Source: Nocardioides oleivorans
Lineage (GTDB): Bacteria; Actinomycetota; Actinomycetes; Propionibacteriales; Nocardioidaceae
Assembly: GCF_004137255.1 (NCBI RefSeq)
Contig: NZ_SDWT01000002.1
Location: forward strand, 558,001-622,000
DNA: 64,000 nt
Direction: 5' to 3'
This document shows positions 46,630 to 54,484 of the stretch, piece by piece; position 1 is the first letter of the stretch; every line of letters begins with the position of its first letter. The notes under the pieces were generated by a model, which saw nothing but the letters and a program-made list of their open reading frames with translations, was not told the DNA's origin and made no database searches. The position numbers were made by a program, and so were the translations under genes.

Positions 46630-47214
46630 ATGAAGACCTCCACGAGCACCCCCCGCACGCTGGCCGCCACCGCGGTCACCGCCACCCTGGCACTGGCCGG
46701 CCTGGCAGCCGCCTCGGCTCCCGCGCTCGCCCACTCCGACTCCCACTCCCAGGTCCGGTTCAGCGGTCACGACGACGACGACCACGGCGACGACCACGGT
46801 GGCCGGGGCCGCGGCGGCGACGACCACGACGGCAACGACGACAACGGCGGCGACCGCGGCAACGGCGGCGGCGACGACAACGGCGGCGACCGCGGTGGCC
46901 GCGGTGGCCGCGACGACGACCGCGTCATCCGCACCGGCGACTGCTCCTCGGCCGGCACCTGGAAGCTCAAGGTGAAGACCGACGACGGCCGCCTCGAGGT
47001 CGAGGGCGAGGTCGACACCAACCGCGCCGGCCAGGCGTGGGCCTGGACGATCAGCCAGAACGGCTCGGTCGCCAGCCGCGGCTCTGCGACGACCGGCGGT
47101 CGCAGCGGCTCCTTCAGCGTCGAGCGCAAGATCGCCGACCCCGCGGGTGCCGACCGGATCGTGTTCCGCGCGACCCGCGACGGGAACGTCTGCCAGGGCT
47201 CCCTCACCTTCTGA
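46630..47214 (+). CDS. Secreted Asp/His/Gly-rich protein
   Basis: A protein of 194 residues from the inner ATG, which gives a classic signal peptide (TLALAGLAAASAPALA, cleavage near residue 36). Residues about 38-100 are almost only Asp, His, Gly, Asn and Arg, with runs such as HDDDDHGDDHGG, a plausible metal-binding or disordered linker. Residues 105-194 form a compact beta-rich domain beginning IRTGDCSSAGTWKLKV and ending NVCQGSLTF, with two Cys likely forming a disulfide. The family is unnamed to me. A strong terminator follows. Confidence 0.75.
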   Translation: MKTSTSTPRTLAATAVTATLALAGLAAASAPALAHSDSHSQVRFSGHDDDDHGDDHGGRGRGGDDHDGNDDNGGDRGNGGGDDNGGDRGGRGGRDDDRVIRTGDCSSAGTWKLKVKTDDGRLEVEGEVDTNRAGQAWAWTISQNGSVASRGSATTGGRSGSFSVERKIADPAGADRIVFRATRDGNVCQGSLTF

Positions 47215-47325
47215 GCCCCGACCCGACCCACCGACACACCCGGTTCCCCACCGCGTCGACCGGGCCTCGCTCCCCCACCCCCCTGTGGGCGAGGCACCAC
47301 GACGCACGTCGCCTCCCCAGCGACG

Positions 47326-47360
47326 GACAGCCCCCGACCAGCGTGCTGGCGGGGGCTGTC
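47326..47360. terminator. Strong hairpin terminator, bidirectional
   Basis: GACAGCCCCC pairs with GGGGGCTGTC and CCAGC with GCTGG around a two-base loop, with a small internal bulge. It lies between the secreted Asp/His-rich gene (plus) and the stop of the LigD-like gene (minus) and could serve both. Confidence 0.8.
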
Positions 47361-47373
47361 GTGCTGCTGCGGC

Positions 47374-47727
47374 TCAGCGCGCGCCCGGCTGCTCCCGGGT
47401 GAGGTGGAGCAGCCACTGCTTCCCACCGGTGTGGATGAGCGCATAGCGACGTACGCCGTCGCGGCCGTGGAGCGAGAACACGAACCGCCGCTCGTCGCGG
47501 TCGTGCTCCTCCCACGTGCCCTCGTCGGCGATCGACTTGTGCTCGTCCTCGTAGGCCACGTGGTCGAGGTCGTGGTCGCCCACGGCCACCGCGAGCCGGT
47601 CGTGCGCGGTGTCGACCGGGAGGCCCTTGGGCACGGCCCAGCTGCGCAGCACGCCGTCCTCCTCGAGCCGCAGGTCGAAGTGCGGACTCGGCTTGCGGTG
47701 GTCGTGCAGCACGAAGCGTGGCCTCAC
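47374..47727 (-). CDS. Stand-alone DNA ligase D 3'-phosphoesterase domain protein
   Basis: A protein of 117 residues. The PE-domain core is present: VLHDHRKPSPHFDLRLEEDG then LRSWAVPKGLP, including the His/Asp residues that bind metal. WLLHLTREQ forms the C-terminus. In LigD this domain trims 3'-phosphate and ribonucleotides at breaks. Here it is encoded alone, without polymerase, ligase or Ku genes nearby. The GTG start at 47727 is the only one that leaves a sensible domain. It is divergent from the release factor 3 gene by 63 bp. Confidence 0.85.
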   Translation of the reverse strand: MRPRFVLHDHRKPSPHFDLRLEEDGVLRSWAVPKGLPVDTAHDRLAVAVGDHDLDHVAYEDEHKSIADEGTWEEHDRDERRFVFSLHGRDGVRRYALIHTGGKQWLLHLTREQPGAR

Positions 47728-47778
47728 GCAGCCATCCTGACGCACGCCGCCGAAACGGCGTCCGGGCGGGATCGCCGG

Positions 47779-47784
47779 TAGATT
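47779..47784 (+). promoter_or_regulatory. -10 box for a probable leaderless prfC transcript
   Basis: TAGATT ends 6 nt before the GTG start codon at 47791, placing the expected transcription start on or next to the start codon. No ribosome binding site is present. The same geometry is seen before selO. Confidence 0.55.
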
Positions 47785-47790
47785 CGCGCG

Positions 47791-49356
47791 GTGCCCGACA
47801 CCCGCCCCCGCCGTACCTTCGCCGTCATCAGCCACCCCGACGCGGGCAAGTCGACCCTCACCGAGGCCCTCGCGCTGCACGCCCGGGTGATCACCGAGGC
47901 CGGCGCCGTGCACGGCAAGGGCGACCGTCGCGCGACGGTGTCGGACTGGATGGCGATGGAGAAGGCCCGCGGCATCTCGATCACGTCGGCGGCCCTGCAG
48001 TTCGTCTACCGCGACCACGTGATCAACCTCGTCGACACCCCCGGCCACAGCGACTTCTCCGAGGACACCTACCGCGTGCTGTCGGCCGTCGACTCGGCCG
48101 TGATGCTGGTCGACGCCGGAAAGGGGCTCGAGCCGCAGACGCTCAAGCTCTTCAAGGTGTGCGCGCTGCGCGGCATCCCGGTGCTGACGGTCATCAACAA
48201 GTGGGACCGGCCCGGCCTCTCGGCCCTCGAGCTGATGGACCTCATCCAGGAGAAGATCAAGCTCCGGCCCACTCCCCTCACCTGGCCCGTCGGCGAGGCC
48301 GGCGACTTCCGCGGCGTGCTGGACCGGCGCACGGGCGAGTTCGTGAAGTACACCCGCACGGCCGGTGGTGCGACCCGCGCCCCCGAGCGCCGGATGGCGC
48401 CCGACGAGGTCGAGGAGACCGACGCCCACCAGTGGCAGGCGGCCGAGGAGGAGCACGAGCTGCTCACCCTCGACGAGGCCGACCACGACCAGGCGCGCTT
48501 CCTGGCTGGTGAGACCACGCCCGTCATGTTCGCCTCGGCGCTGCAGAACTTCGGTGTCGCGCAGCTGCTCGACCTCCTGCTCGACATCGCCCCCGACCCC
48601 AGCGCGACCGAGGGCGTCGACGGCTCCGTGCGTGAGACCGACGACGACTTCAGCGCCTTCGTCTTCAAGGTGCAGTCGGGCATGAACAACGCCCACCGCG
48701 ACCGACTGGCCTACGCCCGCGTGGTCTCCGGCCACTTCGAGCGCGGCATGGTCGTCACCCACGCCGGCAGCGGCCGCCCGTTCGCCACGAAGTTCGCCCA
48801 GTCGGTCTTCGGCCGCGACACCGCTGCCGTCGAGACCGCCGAGCCCGGCGACATCATCGGCTTCGTCAACGCCCAGGCCCTGCGCGTCGGCGACACCGTC
48901 TACGTCGGTGAGTCGATCGAGTACCCGCCCGTCCCGAGCTTCGCGCCCGAGCACTTCGTGACCGCCAGCGCCGGCGACATCAGCCGCTACAAGCAGTTCC
49001 GCCGCGGCATCGAGCAGCTCGACCAGGAGGGTGTCGTCCAGGTGCTGCGCTCGGACCTGCGCGGCGACCAGAACCCGGTGCTCGCCGCCGTCGGCCCGAT
49101 GCAGTTCGAGGTCGTCGAGGACCGGATGACCAACGAGTTCAACTCGCCGATCCGCCTGTCCCGCCTCGACTACCAGGTCGCGCGCCGCACGAACGCCGAG
49201 GGCGCCACCGCGCTGGCCGGGATGCGCGGCATCGAGGTGCTCGAGCGCAGCGACGGCACCCACATGGCGCTGTTCGTCGACCAGTGGCGCGCGATGGTCA
49301 CCGCCCGCGACAACCCCGAGATCATGCTCGAGGCGCTGCCCGCCGGCGGCGCCTGA
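47791..49356 (+). CDS. prfC: Peptide chain release factor 3
   Basis: A protein of 521 residues, a translational GTPase. G1 is SHPDAGKSTL at 14-23, the family-specific switch segment is SDWMAMEKARGISITSA, G3 is DTPGHSDF and G4 is NKWDRPG. Domains II and III follow with RLSRLDYQVARR near the end. It releases RF1/RF2 from the ribosome after termination. The GTG start appears leaderless. It is a single gene with a 33-bp gap to selO. Confidence 0.95.
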   Translation: MPDTRPRRTFAVISHPDAGKSTLTEALALHARVITEAGAVHGKGDRRATVSDWMAMEKARGISITSAALQFVYRDHVINLVDTPGHSDFSEDTYRVLSAVDSAVMLVDAGKGLEPQTLKLFKVCALRGIPVLTVINKWDRPGLSALELMDLIQEKIKLRPTPLTWPVGEAGDFRGVLDRRTGEFVKYTRTAGGATRAPERRMAPDEVEETDAHQWQAAEEEHELLTLDEADHDQARFLAGETTPVMFASALQNFGVAQLLDLLLDIAPDPSATEGVDGSVRETDDDFSAFVFKVQSGMNNAHRDRLAYARVVSGHFERGMVVTHAGSGRPFATKFAQSVFGRDTAAVETAEPGDIIGFVNAQALRVGDTVYVGESIEYPPVPSFAPEHFVTASAGDISRYKQFRRGIEQLDQEGVVQVLRSDLRGDQNPVLAAVGPMQFEVVEDRMTNEFNSPIRLSRLDYQVARRTNAEGATALAGMRGIEVLERSDGTHMALFVDQWRAMVTARDNPEIMLEALPAGGA

Positions 49357-49376
49357 GGCCGCGCCCGCCTCCCCCG

Positions 49377-49382
49377 TATCGT
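49377..49382 (+). promoter_or_regulatory. -10 box for a probable leaderless selO transcript
   Basis: TATCGT is followed after seven bases by the GTG start at 49390, the same layout as prfC. There is no Shine-Dalgarno sequence between them. Confidence 0.5.
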
Positions 49383-49389
49383 CGACAGG

Positions 49390-50850
49390 GTGAATGCCGC
49401 CGTCGTCCCGCTCGACCTCGGGCACCACTTCGCCGACACGCTGCCCGAGCTCGCGCTCCCGTGGCAGGCCGCCGACGTGCCCGAGCCGCAGCTGCTGGCC
49501 CTCAACGAGCCCCTCGCCACCCAGCTCGGGCTCGACCCCGACTGGCTGCGCACGCCCGAGGGGCTCGGCCTGCTCACCGGCACCGCGGTGCCGGAGGGCG
49601 CGACCCCGGTGGCGCAGGCCTACGCCGGCCACCAGTTCGGCGGCTACTCGCCCCGCCTCGGCGACGGCCGCGCGCTGCTCCTCGGCGAGCTCACCGACGC
49701 CGACGGCCGGCTGCGCGACCTGCACCTCAAGGGCTCCGGCCGTACGCCGTTCTCGCGCGGCGGCGACGGCTACGCGGCCGTCGGGCCGATGCTGCGCGAG
49801 CACGTGGTCAGCGAGGCGATGCACGCCCTCGGGATTCCGACGACCCGCTCGCTCGGCGTCGTCGCGACCGGACGACCCGTGCACCGCGAGACCGTGCTGC
49901 CGGGCGCCGTCCTCGCCCGGGTCGCCAGCAGCCACCTGCGCGTCGGCTCCTTCCAGTACGCCCGCGCCACCGACGACCTCGACCTGCTGCGCAGGCTCGC
50001 CGACCACGCCATCGCGCGGCACCACCCCGACGTCGCCGACGCCGAGCAGCCCCACCTCGCGCTCTTCGAGGCCGTGATGGCAGCGCAGGCGTCGCTCGTC
50101 GCGCAGTGGATGCTCGTCGGCTTCGTCCACGGCGTGATGAACACCGACAACATGACGATCTCCGGCGAGACCATCGACTACGGCCCGTGCGCCTTCATCG
50201 ACGCGTTCGACCCGGCCACGGTCTTCAGCTCGATCGACACCGGCGGGCGCTACGCCTTCGGCAACCAGCCGGTGGTCGCGGAGTGGAACCTCGCGCGCTT
50301 CGCCGAGACCCTGCTCCCCCTCCTCGCCGAGGAGCAGGACGACGCGGTCGCCATCGCCACCGCCTCCCTCGGCCGGTTCCGCACGTCCTACTCCGAGGCG
50401 TGGTCGCGCGGGATGCGCGCCAAGCTCGGCCTCCCCGACGGGCTCCCCGACGAGGTCACCGCGGGGCTGGCCGGCGACCTGGTCGAGCTGATGCGCGACA
50501 ACCACGTCGACCACACCGGATTCTTCCGGGCGCTCGGCGCAGCGGCCCGCGGCGACGCCGACGCGGCGCGCGGGCTCGTGCTCGACCTGGCGGCGTACGA
50601 CGCCTGGGCCGCGCGCTGGCTCGCGCTCTCCCCCGACGCCGACGCGATGGACCGCGTGAACCCGGTCCACGTCCCGCGCAACCACCTCGTCGAGGAGGCA
50701 CTGGACGCCGCCACGGGCGGTGACCTCGGCCCGCTCGACCGGCTGCTCGAGGCGGTCCGCCGGCCGTACGACGCACGTCCCGGGCTGGAGAGGTACGCCG
50801 AGCCCGCCCCGGAGTCGTTCGCCGGCTACCAGACCTTCTGCGGGACCTGA
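49390..50850 (+). CDS. selO: SelO-type protein adenylyltransferase (YdiU/UPF0061)
   Basis: A protein of 486 residues. SelO pseudokinase motifs are [19 protein letters not shown] near residue 78, [18 protein letters not shown] near residue 116, [20 protein letters not shown] near residue 242 and the C-terminal YQTFCGT. It transfers AMP to protein Ser/Thr/Tyr and is linked to redox stress. The terminal Cys is an ordinary Cys rather than selenocysteine. The transcript is probably leaderless. Confidence 0.95.
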   Translation: MNAAVVPLDLGHHFADTLPELALPWQAADVPEPQLLALNEPLATQLGLDPDWLRTPEGLGLLTGTAVPEGATPVAQAYAGHQFGGYSPRLGDGRALLLGELTDADGRLRDLHLKGSGRTPFSRGGDGYAAVGPMLREHVVSEAMHALGIPTTRSLGVVATGRPVHRETVLPGAVLARVASSHLRVGSFQYARATDDLDLLRRLADHAIARHHPDVADAEQPHLALFEAVMAAQASLVAQWMLVGFVHGVMNTDNMTISGETIDYGPCAFIDAFDPATVFSSIDTGGRYAFGNQPVVAEWNLARFAETLLPLLAEEQDDAVAIATASLGRFRTSYSEAWSRGMRAKLGLPDGLPDEVTAGLAGDLVELMRDNHVDHTGFFRALGAAARGDADAARGLVLDLAAYDAWAARWLALSPDADAMDRVNPVHVPRNHLVEEALDAATGGDLGPLDRLLEAVRRPYDARPGLERYAEPAPESFAGYQTFCGT

Positions 50851-50935
50851 CCCCACCCCGCTGTGACCGCTGTCTCGGGGTCCACGACCCACTCGGGTGG
50901 TATGGACCGGGGCCGGGACTGACAAGGTGTCGTCC

Positions 50936-52084
50936 ATGGCTCGACGACGCACCCCCGAACCCGCCCCCACGCCTGCGCCCGTCCCGGCGCCGCCGTCGCG
51001 CGAGGAGACCATCGGCCACGGCCTGTCGTGGACGGCGCGGTGGAGCCTGCGCTTCGTCGGCATCGCCCTCGGGCTGGTGCTGGTCGGGCTCGTCGTCAAG
51101 TACGCCTGGGTGATCATCTTCCCGGTGCTGATGGCCCTGATCCTGTGCACCGTCCTGGCGCCGGTCGCCTCTTTCCTGCGCCGACGCCTCAAGCTCCCCA
51201 ACGCGCTCGCCGCGGCGATCACCGTCCTCGGCGCCATCCTCGTGGTGGTCGGGGTCGGCTACACGATCGCCCCGTCCGTGGCCTCGCAGGGCGGCGACAT
51301 CGTCGACAGCGCCAGCGAGGGGCTCCAGCACGTGCAGGACTGGGTGCAGAGCTCCGACTTCGTCTCCAAGGAGCAGATCGACGCCGGGCTCCAGGGGCTG
51401 CAGGAGAAGCTGACCGGGTCGGCCGGCACCATCGCCTCCGGCGTGCTGGTCGGGGTCTCCGCGATCACCAACGGGCTGGTCAACCTGGTGCTGGTCCTGA
51501 TCCTGACCTTCCTGTTCGTCAAGGACGGCTCCCGGTTCCTGCCGTGGGTGCGCCGGCTCGCCGGCCCCACGGCCGGCCGGCACCTGGCCGAGGTCGGTGA
51601 CCGCGCCTGGGCGACCCTGGGCGGCTTCATCAGGACCCAGGCCCTGGTGTCGCTCATCGACGCCGTCCTCATCGGTGGCGGCCTCCTGCTGATCGGCGTC
51701 CCGCTGGCCGTCCCGCTGGCCGTCCTCACCTTCTTCGCCGGGTTCGTGCCGATCGTCGGCGCCTTCGTCGCCGGCTCGATCGCCGTCCTCATCGCGCTGG
51801 TGTCCAACGGGCCCACCGGTGCGCTGCTGGCGCTCGCGCTCATCGTCGCCGTGCAGCAGGTGGAGGGCAACGTGCTGTCCCCAATCCTGCAGTCGAAGTC
51901 GATGAACCTCCACGCGGCCGTCGTCCTGCTGGCGGTCACCCTCGGCGGCACGCTGTTCGGGATCTCGGGCGCCTTCCTGGCCGTGCCCTTCACGGCCGTG
52001 CTGGCCGTCGTGCTGCGCTACCTCGACGAGGTCGTCGACGCGCGGACCAGGTCGCGCGTCGCGCCACGCACGGCCGAGGACTGA
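50936..52084 (+). CDS. AI-2E-family (PF01594) membrane permease
   Basis: A protein of 382 residues starting at the inner ATG. The Pro-rich cytoplasmic N-terminus (RRRTPEPAPTPAPVPAP) is followed by about eight membrane helices. The family signatures are VNLVLVLILTFLFVKDGSRF near residue 181 and the late GNVLSPILQSKSMNLHA near residue 311. Members export small molecules or act as Na/H antiporters; AI-2 export is proven for few. It ends just before a cobalamin riboswitch but is not controlled by it. Confidence 0.88.
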   Translation: MARRRTPEPAPTPAPVPAPPSREETIGHGLSWTARWSLRFVGIALGLVLVGLVVKYAWVIIFPVLMALILCTVLAPVASFLRRRLKLPNALAAAITVLGAILVVVGVGYTIAPSVASQGGDIVDSASEGLQHVQDWVQSSDFVSKEQIDAGLQGLQEKLTGSAGTIASGVLVGVSAITNGLVNLVLVLILTFLFVKDGSRFLPWVRRLAGPTAGRHLAEVGDRAWATLGGFIRTQALVSLIDAVLIGGGLLLIGVPLAVPLAVLTFFAGFVPIVGAFVAGSIAVLIALVSNGPTGALLALALIVAVQQVEGNVLSPILQSKSMNLHAAVVLLAVTLGGTLFGISGAFLAVPFTAVLAVVLRYLDEVVDARTRSRVAPRTAED

Positions 52085-52093
52085 CGACTGCCC

Positions 52094-52099
52094 TAGACT
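52094..52099 (+). promoter_or_regulatory. -10 box for the riboswitch transcript
   Basis: TAGACT lies 8 nt before the first base of the riboswitch P1 stem, so transcription would begin right at the aptamer. No good -35 hexamer is seen. Confidence 0.45.
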
Positions 52100-52107
52100 C
52101 GCCGCCA

Positions 52108-52250
52108 GACGCAGACCGGGAAGTCGGTGCAAGCCCGACACGGTCCTCGCCACTGTGACTGGGGAGCTGCGCCCGAACACGCCACTGGACCACACGTCCG
52201 GGAAGGCCGGGAACAGCGCTCGACCCAGGAGTCAGGAGACCGCCTGCGTC
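52108..52250 (+). ncRNA. Cobalamin (adenosylcobalamin) riboswitch
   Basis: The 143-nt element is closed by a GACGCAG/CTGCGTC P1 helix. Conserved blocks are in order: GGAAGTCGGTGCAAGCCCGA, ACGGTCCTCGCCACTGTGA, a GGGAAGGCCGGGAA segment, and GACCCAGGAGTCAGGAGACC. These are the hallmark core and B12-box sequences. When B12 is bound such elements repress translation or transcription of the gene downstream. The next gene starts 45 nt later at an ATG preceded by AGGA. That gene encodes a [2Fe-2S] protein, not a cobalamin enzyme or transporter. Confidence 0.95.
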
Positions 52251-52295
52251 CATTTCCGCACACGACGATTCCACGAGAGATGGAGCGCAGGACTG

Positions 52296-52676
52296 ATGGA
52301 CCGACCCCTCGCACGAGCAGACCGACCCACCGTCACCGTCTGCCGCGGCTGCTGCTGCGGCACGACGAAGAAGCGGCCGCTGGTCGACCACGCCGCCCGG
52401 CTCGACGCCCTGCGCTCGATGCTCGGCGACACCGCGACCGTTCGTGTCACGGACTGCCTCGGCCCCTGCGAGCGCTCCGACGTCGTCGTGGTGAGCCCGT
52501 CGCCCGGCGCCCGCCGGGCCGGCGCGCGCCCGGTGTGGCTGGGCCTGCTCAACGGGCGCCACGAGGCCTCGGCGATCGCCGACTGGGTGCAGGCGGGTGG
52601 CCCGGGAGTCGCCGACCTGCCGGAGAGCCTGCGGCGCTCGCCGTTCCGGCCGTCCGCCACCGCGACGAAGGTGTGA
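52296..52676 (+). CDS. Thioredoxin-like [2Fe-2S] ferredoxin protein under B12 control
   Basis: A protein of 126 residues. Cysteines lie in VTVCRGCCCGTTKKRP near residue 15 and in TDCLGPCERSDVVVVSP near residue 52, the pattern of thioredoxin-fold (2Fe-2S) ferredoxins. The fold continues with ARPVWLGLLN. It is directly behind a cobalamin riboswitch, so it should be made when B12 is scarce. Homologues sit in cobalamin biosynthesis clusters in other actinobacteria, where a ferredoxin can supply electrons for corrin-ring or cobalt reduction (established context, inferred role). The stop is 2 nt before the next start. Confidence 0.82.
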   Translation: MDRPLARADRPTVTVCRGCCCGTTKKRPLVDHAARLDALRSMLGDTATVRVTDCLGPCERSDVVVVSPSPGARRAGARPVWLGLLNGRHEASAIADWVQAGGPGVADLPESLRRSPFRPSATATKV

Positions 52677-52678
52677 CC

Positions 52679-52957
52679 GTGCGGCACCTCGACACGGACC
52701 TGACGTCGCTGGCCGTCTTCCTCGTCGACCGGCTCACCGAGGACCTCGCCCGGCTCTGGGAGCGCGAGGCGGCGCGCGAGGGCGACCTGCTGCGGCCCGG
52801 TCTCGCCGCCCAGGTCGCGATCATCGACGAGGTCCTCGCGACCCTGCGATCGGGCCTGCTGCCGTCGCAGCGCGAGCTCCGGCTGCTGCTGCTCGGCTAC
52901 GGCGCGCACCCCGACTACGACCCCGTCTGGGCGCAGCGGCTCAGTCGGCCGGCGTGA
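52679..52957 (+). CDS. DUF6221-like small protein
   Basis: A protein of 92 residues from a GTG 2 nt after the ferredoxin stop. The helical N-terminus (LAVFLVDRLTEDLARLWERE) and the C-terminal LRLLLLGYGAHPDYDPVW match the DUF6221 pattern of actinobacterial proteins of unknown function. It should share the B12-controlled transcript. Its last 17 bp overlap the end of the convergent methyltransferase gene. Confidence 0.65.
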   Translation: MRHLDTDLTSLAVFLVDRLTEDLARLWEREAAREGDLLRPGLAAQVAIIDEVLATLRSGLLPSQRELRLLLLGYGAHPDYDPVWAQRLSRPA

Positions 52958-53678
52958 GCGGACGGCAACCGGTCAGCAGGTACTGCAGCACCACCTCGTG
53001 ACCCGGCGCGACGCCGTGGGCGCGGTCGAGCTCGCGGACCTGCTCGAGCGGGGTCACGGCCACGTCGACCAGCCCGCCCCGGCGGAGGGCGTCGGCGACC
53101 TCCTCGATGGAGCGGGCGTCGGCCAGCGGCAGGTGGCCCTCGGGCCGCTCGCCGTAGAGCTCGCCGAGGCCGTCGGTGAACCACAGGCTGTCGGCCATCG
53201 CCACGACGCCGCCCGGTCGCAGCAGGCGCACCCAGCGCGCGACGGCCGTCTCCGGGTCGCGCAGGGTCCACATGACGTAGCGGCCGACGACCGCGTCGAA
53301 GGACTGCTCCGCGAAGTCCGGGTCGACGGCGTCGCCGGCGAGGAACCGGGGCGGAGTCACGTCGGAGGTCACGTCGGAGGTCGCGTCGGAGGTCGCGTCG
53401 GAGGCGGCGTCCCCGGCGGCGATCTCGAGCATCCCCGGCGAGAGGTCGATGCCCGTCACGCGGTGGCCGAGCCCGGCGACGAGCCGCGCCACGTGGCCGC
53501 TGCCGGTGCCCACGTCTAGCACGTCGGCCGGGGCGGCCGGGAGGGCCGCGGACCAGATGCCGCGCCACACCTCCAGGTCGAGGTCGCGACGCTCGGGACG
53601 TTGCTGGTAGGCGTCGTAGGCCGGGGCGCGACGGGTCCAGTAGTCGTTGATCGAGTGCTGGAGCTGCTGCTCGGTCAT
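52941..53678 (-). CDS. Class I SAM methyltransferase at the end of an ABC transporter operon
   Basis: A protein of 245 residues. Motif I is VLDVGTGSGHVARLVAGLG near residue 53, the acidic end of beta-2 is GIDLSPGMLE, and the post-I region is GRYVMWTLRDPE, which is UbiE/methyltransferase-11-like. Between beta-2 and beta-3 an insertion DAASDATSDATSDVTSDVT is encoded by 12-bp tandem repeats. The ATG overlaps the ATPase gene (ATGA), so the enzyme is part of the metal/cofactor transport operon. It probably methylates the imported ligand or a metallophore (inference). Confidence 0.85.
   Translation of the reverse strand: MTEQQLQHSINDYWTRRAPAYDAYQQRPERRDLDLEVWRGIWSAALPAAPADVLDVGTGSGHVARLVAGLGHRVTGIDLSPGMLEIAAGDAASDATSDATSDVTSDVTPPRFLAGDAVDPDFAEQSFDAVVGRYVMWTLRDPETAVARWVRLLRPGGVVAMADSLWFTDGLGELYGERPEGHLPLADARSIEEVADALRRGGLVDVAVTPLEQVRELDRAHGVAPGHEVVLQYLLTGCRPLTPAD
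53361..53408. repeat. Four 12-bp tandem repeats inside the methyltransferase gene
   Basis: Copies at 53361, 53373, 53385 and 53397 share the pattern GTCGGAGGTCxC, the last slightly diverged. They encode four-residue SDxT units in a surface loop. The unit is a multiple of three, so copy changes keep the frame. Confidence 0.85.
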
Positions 53679-54484
53679 GCGGGTGCGGTCTCCCTCAGGT
53701 GATCGTGCTCGAACGGCTGGAACGGGTGGAAGAGCAGGTGGAGCTGGTCGCCGGTGCGCACGCGCTCGATGCCGATGCCGTAGACCGGCTCGAGGAGCTC
53801 GGGCACCAGGACGTCCTCGACCGGGCCGGTGGCGGCGATCCCGCCGTCGCCGAGCAGGACCAGGTCGTCGCAGTAGCGCGCAGCGAGGTTGAGGTCGTGC
53901 AGGACCACCACGACCGTGCGGTGCAGGTCGTGGGCCAGGTCGGCGACCAGCCCCAGGACCTCGTGCTGGAAGCGGATGTCGAGGTGGTTGGTCGGCTCGT
54001 CGAGGAGCAGGTGGGTGGCCTGCTGGGTGAGCGCGCGGGCGATCAGCACCCGCTGGCGCTCACCGCCGGACAGGCCGGCGAAGGGCCTCGCCGCCAGGTG
54101 CGAGGCACCGACCCGGGCGAGCGCCTCCGCGGCGACCCGACGGTCCTCGGCACCGGTGCGCTGGAACGTCGACAGGTGCGGGCCGCGGCCGAGCAGCACC
54201 ATCTCCGCGACGGTGAGCGTGCTCTCGCCGCCCGTCTCCTGGACCACGACCGCCACCCGTCGCGCGGCCTCGCGCGGCGGGAGCGCGGCGAGTGCCTCCC
54301 CGTCGACGGTCACCGACCCGGTCGGGCTGTCGAGGGCGCCGTACAGGAGCCGCAGGAGCGTCGTCTTGCCGCTGCCGTTGGGCCCGATCAGGCCGAGCAC
54401 CCGGCCGTGCGGCGCGGTCAGCGAGACGGCGTCCAGGACCCGCGACGAGCCGTAGGACCAGGAGAGGTCGTCGGCGCCGATCAC
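53675..54484 (-). CDS. FecE/BtuD-type ABC transporter ATPase
   Basis: A protein of 269 residues. Walker A is GLIGPNGSGKTTLLR, the signature LSGGERQRVLIARAL, Walker B LLLDEPTNHLD and the switch VVVLHDLN. It is of the iron-siderophore/B12/haem uptake class. The GTG start overlaps the stop of the binding-protein gene (GTGA), and its own stop overlaps the methyltransferase start. It powers uptake with the FecC-type permease of the same operon. F420-0, cobalamin or Ni/Co complexes are possible substrates. Confidence 0.92.
   Translation of the reverse strand: MIGADDLSWSYGSSRVLDAVSLTAPHGRVLGLIGPNGSGKTTLLRLLYGALDSPTGSVTVDGEALAALPPREAARRVAVVVQETGGESTLTVAEMVLLGRGPHLSTFQRTGAEDRRVAAEALARVGASHLAARPFAGLSGGERQRVLIARALTQQATHLLLDEPTNHLDIRFQHEVLGLVADLAHDLHRTVVVVLHDLNLAARYCDDLVLLGDGGIAATGPVEDVLVPELLEPVYGIGIERVRTGDQLHLLFHPFQPFEHDHLRETAPA

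Noticed and set aside
47374..51237. Minus-strand open frame of almost 1300 residues
   Set aside because: Only its last 117 codons (LigD-like domain) are real; the rest is antisense to prfC, selO and the AI-2E-family gene.
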